The notes: generated by a model from the sequence alone, not told the origin. DNA of 64,000 nucleotides from an uncultured Lachnospiraceae bacterium (GCA_934437985.1 CAKSBI010000002.1:55159-119158); one strand, 5' to 3'. Positions 36,458 through 45,470 are shown, counted from the stretch's first letter. Numbers and translations are program-made.

Positions 36458-37570
36458 ATGAGTAAGTCGTATAAGGGATATATGGTGTTACTGGTTACAC
36501 TGCTTAGCTGTATTGCATTGATGTGTGGATGCAGGGTCAGTAGTACAGATGATAACGGTGAAGACAATGAAACGGATGGTAACAGCACGTTAAAAGTAGT
36601 TACAACACTATATGCCTCTTATGATTTTGTACGTGAGATTGCCGGTGATAATGTAGAGCTGACAATGCTTCTTAAGCCCGGTGAAGAGAGCCATTCATAC
36701 GAGCCGACACCAAAGGACATTATTACGATACAGGAGTGTGACCTGTTTATATATAATGGTGGTGAGAATGACACATGGGTTGACCAGGTTCTTGAGTCCG
36801 TGAACGGTGTTAAGTTCCTGAAAATGATGGATTGTGTCAGTGAACTCCGGGAGGAACAGATTGTTGACGGAATGTATGAAAGGGGGCATGGTGACCATCA
36901 CGGACATGGCGGGGAAGATGGTGATAATGGACATGATGGGCATGGACATGATGGGCATAGACATGATGGGCATGGACATGATGGGCATGGAGATGAGACA
37001 CATGAAGAAGAAAACCATGAAGAGGAAATGCATGAAGAAGCAGAGTATGACGAGCATATATGGACATCGCCTGTTAATGCCATAAGTATAGCAGAGGCAA
37101 TTGCCGGTGAGCTTGGGACGCTTGACCCGGGGAATTCAGACACATACAGGAATAATTGTAAGCGCTATGTGTCAGAGCTTAAGGAGCTTGATGACAGCTT
37201 CAGGCAGATTGTCAAGAATGCAAAACGTAATCTGGTAATTTTTGGCGATAGATTTCCGCTTATGTATTTTGTGGGTGAATATGGTATTGATTATTATGCA
37301 GCATTTCCGGGGTGTTCTGCAGAGACTGAACCGAGTGTTGCGACAATGACATTCCTGATAGATAAGGTTAATGAGAATAATATTCCGGTAGTATTTAAGA
37401 CGGAGCTTAGTAATGATAATATTGCACGTATAATATCAGAAGAGACAGGGGCAGGGGTAAGGACATTTTATGCCTGCCACAATGTGTCTGCTGATGATTT
37501 CCGCAGAGGTTTTTCTTATATTGATATGATGAGGGAGAATGCGGTTGTATTGAAGGAGGCACTTGACTGA
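36458..37570 (+). CDS. znuA: Zinc ABC transporter substrate-binding lipoprotein with His-rich loop (ZnuA-like)
   Basis: A 370-residue cluster A-I metal-binding lipoprotein: lipobox LMCGC (Cys about 25), then KVVTTLYASYDFVREIAGDNVELTMLLKPGEESHSYEPTP, whose HSYEPTP holds the first metal His. Next come DEHIWTSPVNAISIAEAIAGEL (second His), VIFGDRFPLMYFVGEYG and PVVFKTELSNDNIARIISEETG. Between about residues 143 and 198 is a loop of some 20 His with GHDGH repeats and a Glu/His-rich end, typical of zinc (ZnuA) rather than manganese proteins. The loop is coded by a 15-bp minisatellite. It overlaps znuC by one base and forms a three-gene operon. No Zur box was recognised upstream. Confidence 0.9.
   Translation: MSKSYKGYMVLLVTLLSCIALMCGCRVSSTDDNGEDNETDGNSTLKVVTTLYASYDFVREIAGDNVELTMLLKPGEESHSYEPTPKDIITIQECDLFIYNGGENDTWVDQVLESVNGVKFLKMMDCVSELREEQIVDGMYERGHGDHHGHGGEDGDNGHDGHGHDGHRHDGHGHDGHGDETHEEENHEEEMHEEAEYDEHIWTSPVNAISIAEAIAGELGTLDPGNSDTYRNNCKRYVSELKELDDSFRQIVKNAKRNLVIFGDRFPLMYFVGEYGIDYYAAFPGCSAETEPSVATMTFLIDKVNENNIPVVFKTELSNDNIARIISEETGAGVRTFYACHNVSADDFRRGFSYIDMMRENAVVLKEALD
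36929..37003 (+). repeat. 15-bp tandem repeat coding the His-rich loop
   Basis: Four units of GGACATGATGGGCAT (one starting AG) at 36929, 36944, 36959 and 36974, then a degenerate fifth (to 37003). It encodes G/R-H-D-G-H repeats within ZnuA. Slippage would change the number of zinc-binding His without breaking the frame. Confidence 0.9.
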
Positions 37571-38298
37571 TGGCACTTATCAGATGCAGTAATGCAACAT
37601 TTGGCTATGGTGGATACATAGTCCTTAAGAATATAGATTTTGCACTTAAAGGTGGAGAATACCTGTGTATTGTCGGGGAGAACGGAGCCGGAAAAAGTAC
37701 ACTTGTCAAGGGCCTTCTCAAGCTTATCCAGCCATTGTCGGGAAGTGTACAGTATTCTGACGGGCTTGGGGCTGACCAGATAGGATATCTGCCACAGCAG
37801 ACTATGATACAGCGTAATTTCCCTGCAAGTGTAATGGAGGTTGTGTTATCAGGAAGAATTAATTCAATGGGATCACGGCCCTGGTATTTGGCATCTGACA
37901 AAAAGACTGCAAGAGATAAGCTCGCACTTATGGGAATATCAGATCTTGAATACCGCTGCTATCAGGAGCTGTCAGGAGGGCAGCAGCAGAGGGTGCTTCT
38001 TGCAAGGGCGCTCTGTGCCGCCGGGAAGGTCCTGCTGCTTGATGAGCCTGTTGCAGGCCTTGACCCTGTTGCAACGGCTGAATTATATGAGCTTATTAAT
38101 AAAATCAATAAGGAAATGAAAATGACGATCATTATGGTTTCGCATGATCTGGATGCAGCTATGGAATATGCGTCACATATTCTACACCTGTCTCATGGAC
38201 AGCTGTTCTTTGGAACGAGAAATGCATATATGATGAGCAGGCTTGGCAGGGAATTTACAAGAAATGATGTGGATATGGAGGTACACAAGAATGATTAA
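37570..38298 (+). CDS. znuC: Zinc ABC transporter ATP-binding protein (ZnuC-like)
   Basis: A 242-residue ABC ATPase. Walker A is VGENGAGKSTLVKGLL, the Q-loop YLPQQTMI, the signature LSGGQQQRVLLARAL, Walker B VLLLDEPVAGLD, and the switch His is in VSHDLDAAM. It begins at the last base of the znuA stop codon and overlaps the permease gene by 8 bases, so the three proteins are made together. Confidence 0.92.
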   Translation: MALIRCSNATFGYGGYIVLKNIDFALKGGEYLCIVGENGAGKSTLVKGLLKLIQPLSGSVQYSDGLGADQIGYLPQQTMIQRNFPASVMEVVLSGRINSMGSRPWYLASDKKTARDKLALMGISDLEYRCYQELSGGQQQRVLLARALCAAGKVLLLDEPVAGLDPVATAELYELINKINKEMKMTIIMVSHDLDAAMEYASHILHLSHGQLFFGTRNAYMMSRLGREFTRNDVDMEVHKND

Positions 38299-39112
38299 TG
38301 CAATTGCTGATATATTTTCATATTCATTCCTGATAAGGGCGTTTATAGTAGGCGTACTTGTGTCATTGTGTGCATCACTCCTTGGTGTTAACCTTGTGTT
38401 AAAAAGGTATTCAATGATAGGTGACGGATTATCGCATGTAGGCTTTGGTGCAATGGCTGTCGCTGCGGCACTTAATGCCGCACCGCTTGCCGTTGCGGTT
38501 CCTGTATGTATAATTGCAGCATTTTTATTGTTAAGGTTAAGTGATAACAGCCTTGTAAAGGGTGATTCAGCTATAGCCATGGTATCAAGCGGGGCACTTG
38601 CGGTCGGGGTGATGGTTATCTCTGTTACAACCGGAATGAATACTGATATATATAATTATATGTTTGGGAGTATTCTTGCATTAAGCAGAAATGATACGGT
38701 AATATGCGTTATATTATCTGTAATAGTGATCGTGGTATATATTTTATTTTATAACAGGATATTTGCGGTTACGTTTGATGAGACCTTTGCAAAGGCCACG
38801 GGAACTAAGACCGGAGTGTATAATATGGTGCTTGCCGTGCTTACAGCAGTTACAGTGGTTCTTGGCATGCGTATGATGGGGGCACTCCTGATATCAAGCC
38901 TTATTATCTTCCCGGCCATGATATCAATGCAGATATGCAGGACTTATAAGCTTGTTATATCCGTATCGGCAATAGTATCTGTTATATGCTTCTTTGTGGG
39001 GATGATATTATCATATACCATGGTGACGCCAACCGGGGCAAGTGTTGTTGTAGTTAATATAATTATGTATCTGATCGCAGCACTTGTCAGGAAAGTAAAG
39101 CAGCATGCCTGA
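38291..39112 (+). CDS. znuB: Zinc ABC transporter permease (ZnuB-like)
   Basis: A 273-residue protein with eight or so membrane helices in the ABC-3 family pattern: IRAFIVGVLVSLCASLLGVNLVLKRYSMIGDGLSHVGFG, and later GMRMMGALLISSLIIFPAM. ATG 38291 has GGAGGT 8 bases upstream inside the end of znuC; longer in-frame starts do not. Confidence 0.92.
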   Translation: MINAIADIFSYSFLIRAFIVGVLVSLCASLLGVNLVLKRYSMIGDGLSHVGFGAMAVAAALNAAPLAVAVPVCIIAAFLLLRLSDNSLVKGDSAIAMVSSGALAVGVMVISVTTGMNTDIYNYMFGSILALSRNDTVICVILSVIVIVVYILFYNRIFAVTFDETFAKATGTKTGVYNMVLAVLTAVTVVLGMRMMGALLISSLIIFPAMISMQICRTYKLVISVSAIVSVICFFVGMILSYTMVTPTGASVVVVNIIMYLIAALVRKVKQHA

Positions 39113-39235
39113 TTCCGGGTGTAATTAATCCTTGATAATTTCCATAAAAAGTGATATCATTCTCCCTAATATATTATTTTTTGGGACTTGACCGTGAGTG
39201 GATTGTATTATGAAGATTGTCGGGGGGCGAATACT

Positions 39236-39688
39236 GTGAAACGAAGCAGAAGTATGGCATTGGTAACGAGAGGTAATAAGATCCTCCTTGTAAAGCATCA
39301 GCTTTCGGATAGAAGCTTTTACATTCTTCCGGGGGGAGGCATTGAGCCCGGGGAGAAACCGGAGCAGACGGCACTCAGGGAGCTTAATGAAGAATGCGGG
39401 CTTATTGGTGAGATAATACGGCCTATTAATGTAACATATAAGGATCATGGACGTAAGGAATACGTATACGAGGTAAGGATTCCTGAGGATGCGGAGCCTG
39501 TTAAGGGCAAGGATCCCGAGATACCTGATGACAGGCAGATTATTGCTGAGGTTGCATGGAAGACCCTTGATGAGCTTACGGAGCATGACCGTGCATATCT
39601 GTGGTCATATGGACTTATAAGACTTCCAAGATTTCGTGATACCGTATCCGGCTGGCCTGATGTTGTCAGTTATCCCGGTCACGAATAG
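39236..39688 (+). CDS. NUDIX hydrolase
   Basis: About 150 residues. The Nudix box is complete: GGGIEPGEKPEQTALRELNEECG fits G-x5-E-x7-R-E-U-x-E-E-x-G. It should hydrolyse a nucleoside diphosphate linked to another moiety; the substrate cannot be predicted. The GTG at 39236 is chosen because a run of six G's (39222-39227) lies 8 bases before it; a TTG at 39188 has no ribosome site. The 3' end overlaps the convergent spore-protein gene by 23 bases. Confidence 0.85.
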   Translation: MKRSRSMALVTRGNKILLVKHQLSDRSFYILPGGGIEPGEKPEQTALRELNEECGLIGEIIRPINVTYKDHGRKEYVYEVRIPEDAEPVKGKDPEIPDDRQIIAEVAWKTLDELTEHDRAYLWSYGLIRLPRFRDTVSGWPDVVSYPGHE

Positions 39689-39884
39689 AATTTTTTTTGC
39701 GGGTCGCGAGGATTCCTCCTATGCGGCCACTTTCTTTTGCTGACAGGGATTTCCAGCCATTACATAGAACCTTGTCATATACACCGATTTCCCTGGCTAT
39801 TTCCCATTTCATACATTCTTCAGGTGTCTGGGCTTTTGAAGGGTCATTTCTTTCAATCTCTTTCTTTTTACTATATTTTGGCAT
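39666..39884 (-). CDS. Alpha/beta-type small acid-soluble spore protein
   Basis: A 72-residue basic protein. The C-terminal part KWEIAREIGVYDKVLCNGWKSLSAKESGRIGG fits the SASP pattern (K-x-E-I-A-x-E-x-G-V...G-x-L-S/T-A-x-E-x-G-x-x-G-G). SASPs coat spore DNA and are cut on germination. GGAGG is 8 bases before the ATG. A candidate forespore promoter lies upstream. This is the clearest sign that the organism sporulates. It is convergent with, and overlaps the end of, the NUDIX gene. Confidence 0.75.
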   Translation of the reverse strand: MPKYSKKKEIERNDPSKAQTPEECMKWEIAREIGVYDKVLCNGWKSLSAKESGRIGGILATRKKNSIRDRDN

Positions 39885-39913
39885 ATTATAACCTCCGGAT
39901 TCTGATATATCAA

Positions 39914-39943
39914 TAGTGTGTACAATTACTGATAGAATTATGC
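39914..39943 (-). promoter_or_regulatory. Possible sigma-G/sigma-F promoter of the spore-protein gene
   Basis: On the minus strand GCATA (39943-39939) is followed after 18 bases by CACACTA (39920-39914). The forespore consensus is GHATR-(17-18)-CATNHTA, so the -35 box fits and the -10 box has one mismatch. Confidence 0.4.
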
Positions 39944-40043
39944 ATTTTAAGAAACCGGTTGTAACAATACCATAAAATAGTTATAATACATATTGTGGAC
40001 AGCAGTATACAGAGATACAATGAGAATATTTTAGGAGAGTTAT

Positions 40044-40799
40044 ATGGAGAACTATACGGTATTTGCTGATATATATGATGAGTTCATGGATAATATCCCA
40101 TATGAAAAGTGGGCTTCATATGTCTGCTCGATTCTTCAGGAAAATGGTGTGCATGATTGTACAATTGCTGAGCTTGGCTGTGGAACCGGGACAATTACCA
40201 GGCTTCTTGCCGGATGTGGCTACGATATGATTGGGATTGATATCTCTGGGGATATGCTTACAAGGGCAAGGGAGATTGAGTATGGGAAGGAGACAGCCCG
40301 GGATATATTATATCTGTTACAGGATATGAGGGAGTTTGAACTGGCATATCAGGTTCAGGGCATAGTCAGTCTTTGTGACAGCATGAATTATATGAGGGAT
40401 GCCGGAGATCTGGGACAGGTTCTGCACAGGGTCTGTGATAACCTTACGGACGGCGGAATATTTATATTTGACATGAAGACGGAGCACCTGTACCGGGATA
40501 TTATGGGTAATGCAGCAAGTGTTGATGAGAGGGAGGATGCTGTACTCATCTGGGATAATGAATATGACGATAATACAAGAGATAATACATATTATATCAC
40601 CATGTTTTTGCAGACTGCTGATACAGAAGGATTGTATGAACGCTATGATGAGAGACATGTACAGCATGCATTTTCTATCGATGAGGTCTCAGGGCTTGTG
40701 AGGGAGAGTGGCATGGAATTATTGAATGTATATAATGAGGGCACAGTACAGCAGCCTGATGATATGAGTGAAAGGGTATATTTTGTATGTAAAAAGTAA
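40044..40799 (+). CDS. Class I SAM-dependent methyltransferase
   Basis: A 251-residue protein. It opens YTVFADIYDEFMDNIPYEKW, a typical start of small Firmicute methyltransferases. Motif I is IAELGCGTGTITRLL and the acidic loop GIDISGDMLTRAR; post-motif I is YLLQDMREFEL, then VSLCDSMNYM. The substrate is unknown. AGGAGA precedes the ATG. A structured repeat element separates it from hslO. Confidence 0.82.
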   Translation: MENYTVFADIYDEFMDNIPYEKWASYVCSILQENGVHDCTIAELGCGTGTITRLLAGCGYDMIGIDISGDMLTRAREIEYGKETARDILYLLQDMREFELAYQVQGIVSLCDSMNYMRDAGDLGQVLHRVCDNLTDGGIFIFDMKTEHLYRDIMGNAASVDEREDAVLIWDNEYDDNTRDNTYYITMFLQTADTEGLYERYDERHVQHAFSIDEVSGLVRESGMELLNVYNEGTVQQPDDMSERVYFVCKK

Positions 40800-40813
40800 G
40801 ATTGTAATAATAT

Positions 40814-41007
40814 GATGCCAGGGTCAAAAGGTCTAAACCCACATGAGTCCGCTTATAGGTGGGTGAATGACCTTGGGACCCGCCCTGATATGAGCATAAA
40901 AGTGGGATGATAATCCCACGATATGCGAATATTGGGTAGGATTGTGGGAGTGCGAAGCACGGAACAATCCGTAGGCATCAAAGTCGGGGGCTTTTGACCC
41001 CGGCATC
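40814..41007 (+). mobile_element. Structured MITE-like element, copy B (complete)
   Basis: A 194-bp non-coding unit between the methyltransferase and hslO. Its ends are near-perfect inverted repeats: ATGATGCCAGGGTCAAAAG (40812-40830) against CTTTTGACCCCGGCATCAT (40991-41009), 18 of 19 pairing. It is flanked by the direct repeat ATAATAT at 40807-40813 and 41008-41014. Inside are several hairpins: ACCCAC/GTGGGT within GGGTC/GACCC, GTGGGAT/ATCCCAC near 40902-40919, and GGATTGT/ACAATCC near 40939-40970. It has no open frame, so if it is mobile it needs a transposase in trans. A truncated relative is at 18723-18863. Confidence 0.7.
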
Positions 41008-41038
41008 ATAATATGGAAACAATTCAGGAGATGATACA

Positions 41039-41935
41039 ATGGGAGATTATATTATAAGGGCAACTGCGGCAGATAACCAGATAAGGGCATTTGCGGCAAC
41101 TACAAGAGAAACTGTTGAACAGGCACGAAGGAATCATAACACCAGTCCTGTTGCAACAGCGGCACTTGGAAGGCTGCTTACGGCAGGAAGCATGATGGGC
41201 TGTATGATGAAGGGGGATAAGGACCTGCTTACTCTTCAGATAAAAGGCAGCGGTGCGATTGGAGGGATTACGGTTACTGCGGATTCATATGGTAATGTAA
41301 AAGGCTATGTTGATGAGCCGGTGGTTATTCTTCCTGCAAATGAAGCGGGAAAGCTTGACGTAAGTGGGGCAATTGGACCGGGTACACTTACTGTCATCAG
41401 GGATATTGGCATGAAGGAGCCTTATCAGGGACAGGTAGATCTTATATCGGGTGAGATTGCAGAGGATATAACATATTACTATGCTGTGTCTGAACAGATA
41501 CCATCATCAGTTGCACTGGGAGTTCTTATGAATGGTAATGACACAGGGAAGCTTGTCAATACAGTCCGTCAGGCAGGGGGATTTATCATCCAGCTGATGC
41601 CTGATACGGAGGATGCGGTTATAGATGCGCTTGAGGCAAAGCTGTCATCCATAAGTTCAGTCACATCAATGTTAGACAGGGGAATGTCCCCGGAGGATAT
41701 CCTTGAAGAAGTCCTTGGGGAATTTGGAGTCAGGATTGTTGATAAATGTAAGACGGGATTTCACTGTAACTGCTCAAGGGAGCGGGTTGAGAAAGCGCTG
41801 ATAAGTATCGGACGGAAAGAGCTTGAGGATATTGTGAAGGATGGTGAACCGGTTACGCTTAACTGCCATTTCTGTAATACCGATTATACTTATGAAGTTG
41901 ATGATGTAAAGAGAATACTTGCACAGAAAGAATAG
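41039..41935 (+). CDS. hslO: Hsp33 redox-regulated chaperone
   Basis: A 298-residue protein with the Hsp33 core (DYIIRATAADNQIRAFAATTRETVEQAR...GLLTAGSMMG-type block, IKGSGAIGGITVTADSYGNVKGYV) and the C-terminal redox switch: CNC near residue 243 and CHFC near 276, the C-x-C...C-x-x-C zinc site. Oxidation releases zinc and activates holdase function. AGGAGATGATACA precedes the ATG. The next gene begins 11 bases after its stop. Confidence 0.95.
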   Translation: MGDYIIRATAADNQIRAFAATTRETVEQARRNHNTSPVATAALGRLLTAGSMMGCMMKGDKDLLTLQIKGSGAIGGITVTADSYGNVKGYVDEPVVILPANEAGKLDVSGAIGPGTLTVIRDIGMKEPYQGQVDLISGEIAEDITYYYAVSEQIPSSVALGVLMNGNDTGKLVNTVRQAGGFIIQLMPDTEDAVIDALEAKLSSISSVTSMLDRGMSPEDILEEVLGEFGVRIVDKCKTGFHCNCSRERVEKALISIGRKELEDIVKDGEPVTLNCHFCNTDYTYEVDDVKRILAQKE

Positions 41936-41946
41936 GGGTAATGTTT

Positions 41947-44091
41947 ATGAACAAAAGAACTGCAGCCGCTGCCGTGTTTATTTTATTGTTGCTTTTTTTA
42001 CCTGCAACGGTTAATGCGGCTTCAAAAAAGGGAACTGTTATTACTGACGGACTTAATGTCAGGGCAGGTGCCGGAACGACATTTGACATATTAAAAATGA
42101 ATGATAATTATGTCAGGCTTGACAGGAACACACAGGTTACCATTACCGGGGAGGAAGCAGGCGGATGGTATAAGGTTGACTGTACATACAAAGGGAAAAA
42201 GGTAAGCGGTTACGTTGCATCAATGTACGTTAGCATTAATAAGAATAAGAACATCCTTGCTTCCAATACTAATATTGCTGCAAAGCTCAGGTCAAAGCAG
42301 AGGGTGTATGCCAGACCGTCAAAAAAGTCAGCATATATGAAGCATAAAGGCAGGGATATTCAGCTTAAAAAGGGAACCGGGGTTAAAGTCACAGGTGTAT
42401 ATAAGGTTTCAAAAAAACGCTTTTATGAAATAGAGTATACATATAAGAAGACGTCATATAAAGGATATGTTAATTCATTATATGTACAGGTAACTGCTAA
42501 GAAGATTAATTCCGGTATCACGGCAAAGACCGGTGTGTATACCAGGACATCAAAGACTGCTTATGTCAAGGTTAAGAAAAAGAGGATAAAGCTCAAGTCA
42601 GGTAAGAAGGTTGTCGTAATATCAGAAAAGACAGTGAAGGGTACAAAGTGGTTCAGGATAAAATATACGTATAATGGCAAAAACAAAAAAAGCTGGCTTC
42701 CTGCAGACTATGTAATGTTTGTATCGGGTAAAGAGAAGACGTCACCCCAGCCGGCGGCGACAGCCATTCCTACAGTGTCACCTACGCCGAGACCGGCAGT
42801 GACATTATCAGATGCGGAGTTTGAAGCACATCTGACAGAACAGGGATTCCCGGAAAGCTATAAGGCAGGGCTCCGGGCTCTTCACAGCCGTTATCCTTAC
42901 TGGCAGTTTAATTCGGTAAAGACAGGATTAGACTGGACTACAACAGTAGAAAAAGAATCGGTTAATGGAAAAAGTCTGGTGCCTAATTCAAGGGCAGTAG
43001 ACTGGAAGTCACATGAACAGGGAGCGTATAACTGGGAGACAGATACATATGTTGTATTTGACGGCACACAGTGGGTGGCGGCATCAAAGGAAGGCGTGGC
43101 GTATTATATGGACCCGCGTAATTTCCTTAGTGATAAAGGCATATTTATGTTTGAGGCGTTAGCATACGAGGCTGCATACCAGAAGGCAGAGGGAGTAGCT
43201 ACAATACTTAAAAATTCATATTTTGCTGATAGTACATATACATATATTGATGATACAGGTAACCAGGTTACCAGATCATATGCAGACACTATTATGGAAG
43301 CAGCTGCCATTAGCGGGGTAAGTCCATACCATCTTGCAAGCAGGATAAGGCAGGAGGTTGTGACAGGCATTTCATCCGTCAGCAATTCGGTTTCAGGTAC
43401 GGTTGCAGGATATGAGGGAATATATAACTTTTATAATATAGGTGCATCTGACAGTGCCGGTGGTGGTGCGGTAGTAAATGGACTTAAGTTTGCCTCAGGT
43501 GGCAATACTTATATGAGACCTTGGAATAACCCATACAAGGCGATTGTCGGTGGTGCACAGTACATAGGGAGTAATTACATATCCAGAGGCCAGAATACAT
43601 TATATCTTGAAAGATTTAACGTAACTGATAATAATACATATGACCACCAGTACATGACAAATGTAGGCGCAGCATATTCAGAGGCTAATAAAGTATATAC
43701 AGCTTATAAAGACTGGATGGCAACAGTACCTATTATGTTTTACATACCGGTGTATGACAATATGCCGCAGGCGGCCTGTGGCGAGCCGAAGGGTAATCTG
43801 AACAGGAATAATTATCTCAGCAGCCTGACGGTTTCCGGTCTTATAACGGGAACACCTTATGTGTTTACTCCTGAGTTTGCGGTTTCACACGGTGGAGCCC
43901 AGGTTTATACAGTGAATGTTCCGCTGACCGAAACTTCTGTAAGGATTGATGCTGCACCGGTTAATAAGAATGCTGTTATATCGGGAACAGGGGATATACA
44001 GCTTCAGGGAGCGCAGACAACTGTTAATATTCAGGTTACCGCACAGAACGGAACCACGAGGAATTATACAATAATAATCAACATGGTTTAG
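41947..44091 (+). CDS. Secreted SH3-domain N-acetylglucosaminidase (peptidoglycan hydrolase)
   Basis: A 714-residue exported protein. Residues 1-25 are a signal peptide (LLLLFLPATVNA). Three bacterial SH3-like domains follow (about 27-245; the first GTVITDGLNVRAGAGTTFDIL), then a Pro/Thr linker. The central region (about 280-600) resembles the LytD/LytB-type glucosaminidase: FPESYKAGLRALHSRYPYWQF, PRNFLSDKGIFMFEAL, SPYHLASRIRQEV with the likely catalytic Glu, and GIYNFYNIGASDS. The last 100 residues are a cadherin-like beta-sandwich (NNYLSSLTVSG...NYTIIINMV). The likely role is to cut the glycan strand during wall remodelling. The second ATG (41947) has AGGGG 8 bases upstream, the first (41941) only 2. 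Confidence 0.85.
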   Translation: MNKRTAAAAVFILLLLFLPATVNAASKKGTVITDGLNVRAGAGTTFDILKMNDNYVRLDRNTQVTITGEEAGGWYKVDCTYKGKKVSGYVASMYVSINKNKNILASNTNIAAKLRSKQRVYARPSKKSAYMKHKGRDIQLKKGTGVKVTGVYKVSKKRFYEIEYTYKKTSYKGYVNSLYVQVTAKKINSGITAKTGVYTRTSKTAYVKVKKKRIKLKSGKKVVVISEKTVKGTKWFRIKYTYNGKNKKSWLPADYVMFVSGKEKTSPQPAATAIPTVSPTPRPAVTLSDAEFEAHLTEQGFPESYKAGLRALHSRYPYWQFNSVKTGLDWTTTVEKESVNGKSLVPNSRAVDWKSHEQGAYNWETDTYVVFDGTQWVAASKEGVAYYMDPRNFLSDKGIFMFEALAYEAAYQKAEGVATILKNSYFADSTYTYIDDTGNQVTRSYADTIMEAAAISGVSPYHLASRIRQEVVTGISSVSNSVSGTVAGYEGIYNFYNIGASDSAGGGAVVNGLKFASGGNTYMRPWNNPYKAIVGGAQYIGSNYISRGQNTLYLERFNVTDNNTYDHQYMTNVGAAYSEANKVYTAYKDWMATVPIMFYIPVYDNMPQAACGEPKGNLNRNNYLSSLTVSGLITGTPYVFTPEFAVSHGGAQVYTVNVPLTETSVRIDAAPVNKNAVISGTGDIQLQGAQTTVNIQVTAQNGTTRNYTIIINMV

Positions 44092-44104
44092 GAGGTTACA
44101 AGGT

Positions 44105-45418
44105 ATGAAGTTTAGAACCTGGGGAACGGTACTGCTTACAGCATTGCTTATCTGTACCGGAGTAATGGCAATGGGAGCAGAGGATGTATATGCTGCAAGT
44201 GCGATGATCGAATTCGGGGTAAATGAATCAGAGGTATCTGCCGGAGGAACATTTACGGTTGTGATGAGTGTTAATGCGTCTGATATGATTAATAGTGTTG
44301 ATGCGTATATTACATATGATTCAGCCCTTGTTTCATATATAAGCGGTGGAAAGTACGTCTCAGGCGGAGAAGGACTGCTTCATGTCGCTGCGTCAGGACT
44401 TGGTGGTAAAAAAGACCATATTAAGTTCTCACTGCAGTTCAAGGCGTTAAATAAAGGTAATACTGCGATAGGAATATCAGATACCGCAACAGTCACTGAT
44501 GCATCAGATACTAAGATGTCAACTTCAAGCAACAGGGTGTCTGTTAATATCGGGGGAAGCTCTGATGGAACAACTGCAGCGCAGGAGCAGCCACAGGCTC
44601 CGTCAGCATCAGCTGCACCTGTATTAAGCAGTGATAACAGACTTACCGGACTTCTTGTCAGCAATGGAACACTTGAACCTGATTTTAATTCTGAGGTTAC
44701 CAGGTATTCACTTGTCGTGGATAACAGGACAACTAATCTGTATTTTTCATATACGGCATCAGACCCGCAGGCAGCGGTTGCGTTTTCCGGTAATGAGAAT
44801 CTGAAGGAGGGCAGGAACAGTGTCAAAGTTATTGTAACTGCCCCTGACGGAGAAGTCAGGAAATATACGATTAAGGTCAGCAGGGAGACAGAAGAGGAGA
44901 CAAGGCTCCGTGAAATGGCTGAGAATTCCGGTACTGACGGAATAGGCTTCAATGTAGCTGAAGAAGGCGGGGAAGTGTACCTGAGCAATAATTATGAATA
45001 TAAAATTGTTGATGTAGAAGACAGCAGCATGGTTCCCAAGGGATATGTCAAGACCTCTGTAAGATTACTTGGGGTAAATGTCACGGCATATACGATGGCA
45101 AATGACCTTGAAAATGATTATCTTCTGATGTATTGTATGAACAGTACAGGTGACAAAGAGTTTTATCAGTTTGACAGACAGGAAAAGAGTCTCCAGAGAT
45201 ATACCGGGGATCTGATAGACAGGGTGAATTCGAGTGAAGCAGTGGAATCATCAGAAAATATGACTGCCAGGGAATATGAGGGTAACCTCAGGCAGATGGC
45301 GGTAATAATAGCAGTAATGGCTGCGGTAATTGTGTTCCTGGTTATTGGAATAATAAGTATTGCATTAAGGACGATAAGAAAAGGTTCAGCAAAAACAGAT
45401 GATGAGCTTGATTTTTAG
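44105..45418 (+). CDS. Membrane-anchored surface protein with cohesin-like and cadherin-like domains
   Basis: A 437-residue protein: signal peptide (about 1-31). A cohesin-type domain follows (about 33-150; IEFGVNESEVSAGGTFTVVMSVNAS, then VDAYITYDSALVSY). Next are a low-complexity Gln/Ala/Pro linker and a cadherin-like beta-sandwich (about 178-262; NRLTGLLVSNGTLEPDF...RKYTIKVSRE). Then come a domain of unknown type and a C-terminal membrane helix (about 400-423, MAVIIAVMAAVIVFLVIGIISIA) with a short cytoplasmic tail. No cellulosome dockerin partner is seen in the window. It starts 13 bases after the glucosaminidase gene, with AGGAGG before the ATG, and shares the same cadherin-like module, so both probably act at the wall. 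Confidence 0.75.
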   Translation: MKFRTWGTVLLTALLICTGVMAMGAEDVYAASAMIEFGVNESEVSAGGTFTVVMSVNASDMINSVDAYITYDSALVSYISGGKYVSGGEGLLHVAASGLGGKKDHIKFSLQFKALNKGNTAIGISDTATVTDASDTKMSTSSNRVSVNIGGSSDGTTAAQEQPQAPSASAAPVLSSDNRLTGLLVSNGTLEPDFNSEVTRYSLVVDNRTTNLYFSYTASDPQAAVAFSGNENLKEGRNSVKVIVTAPDGEVRKYTIKVSRETEEETRLREMAENSGTDGIGFNVAEEGGEVYLSNNYEYKIVDVEDSSMVPKGYVKTSVRLLGVNVTAYTMANDLENDYLLMYCMNSTGDKEFYQFDRQEKSLQRYTGDLIDRVNSSEAVESSENMTAREYEGNLRQMAVIIAVMAAVIVFLVIGIISIALRTIRKGSAKTDDELDF

Positions 45419-45470
45419 TATCATCAGTTAAGATTCGGTTCTGATAATATATTTTATGTAGGAGGATGTT

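Noticed and set aside
36695-37143. His-, Met- and Ser/Pro-rich frames on both strands across the ZnuA loop
   Set aside because: They are shadows of the 15-bp minisatellite within znuA and have no ribosome sites.
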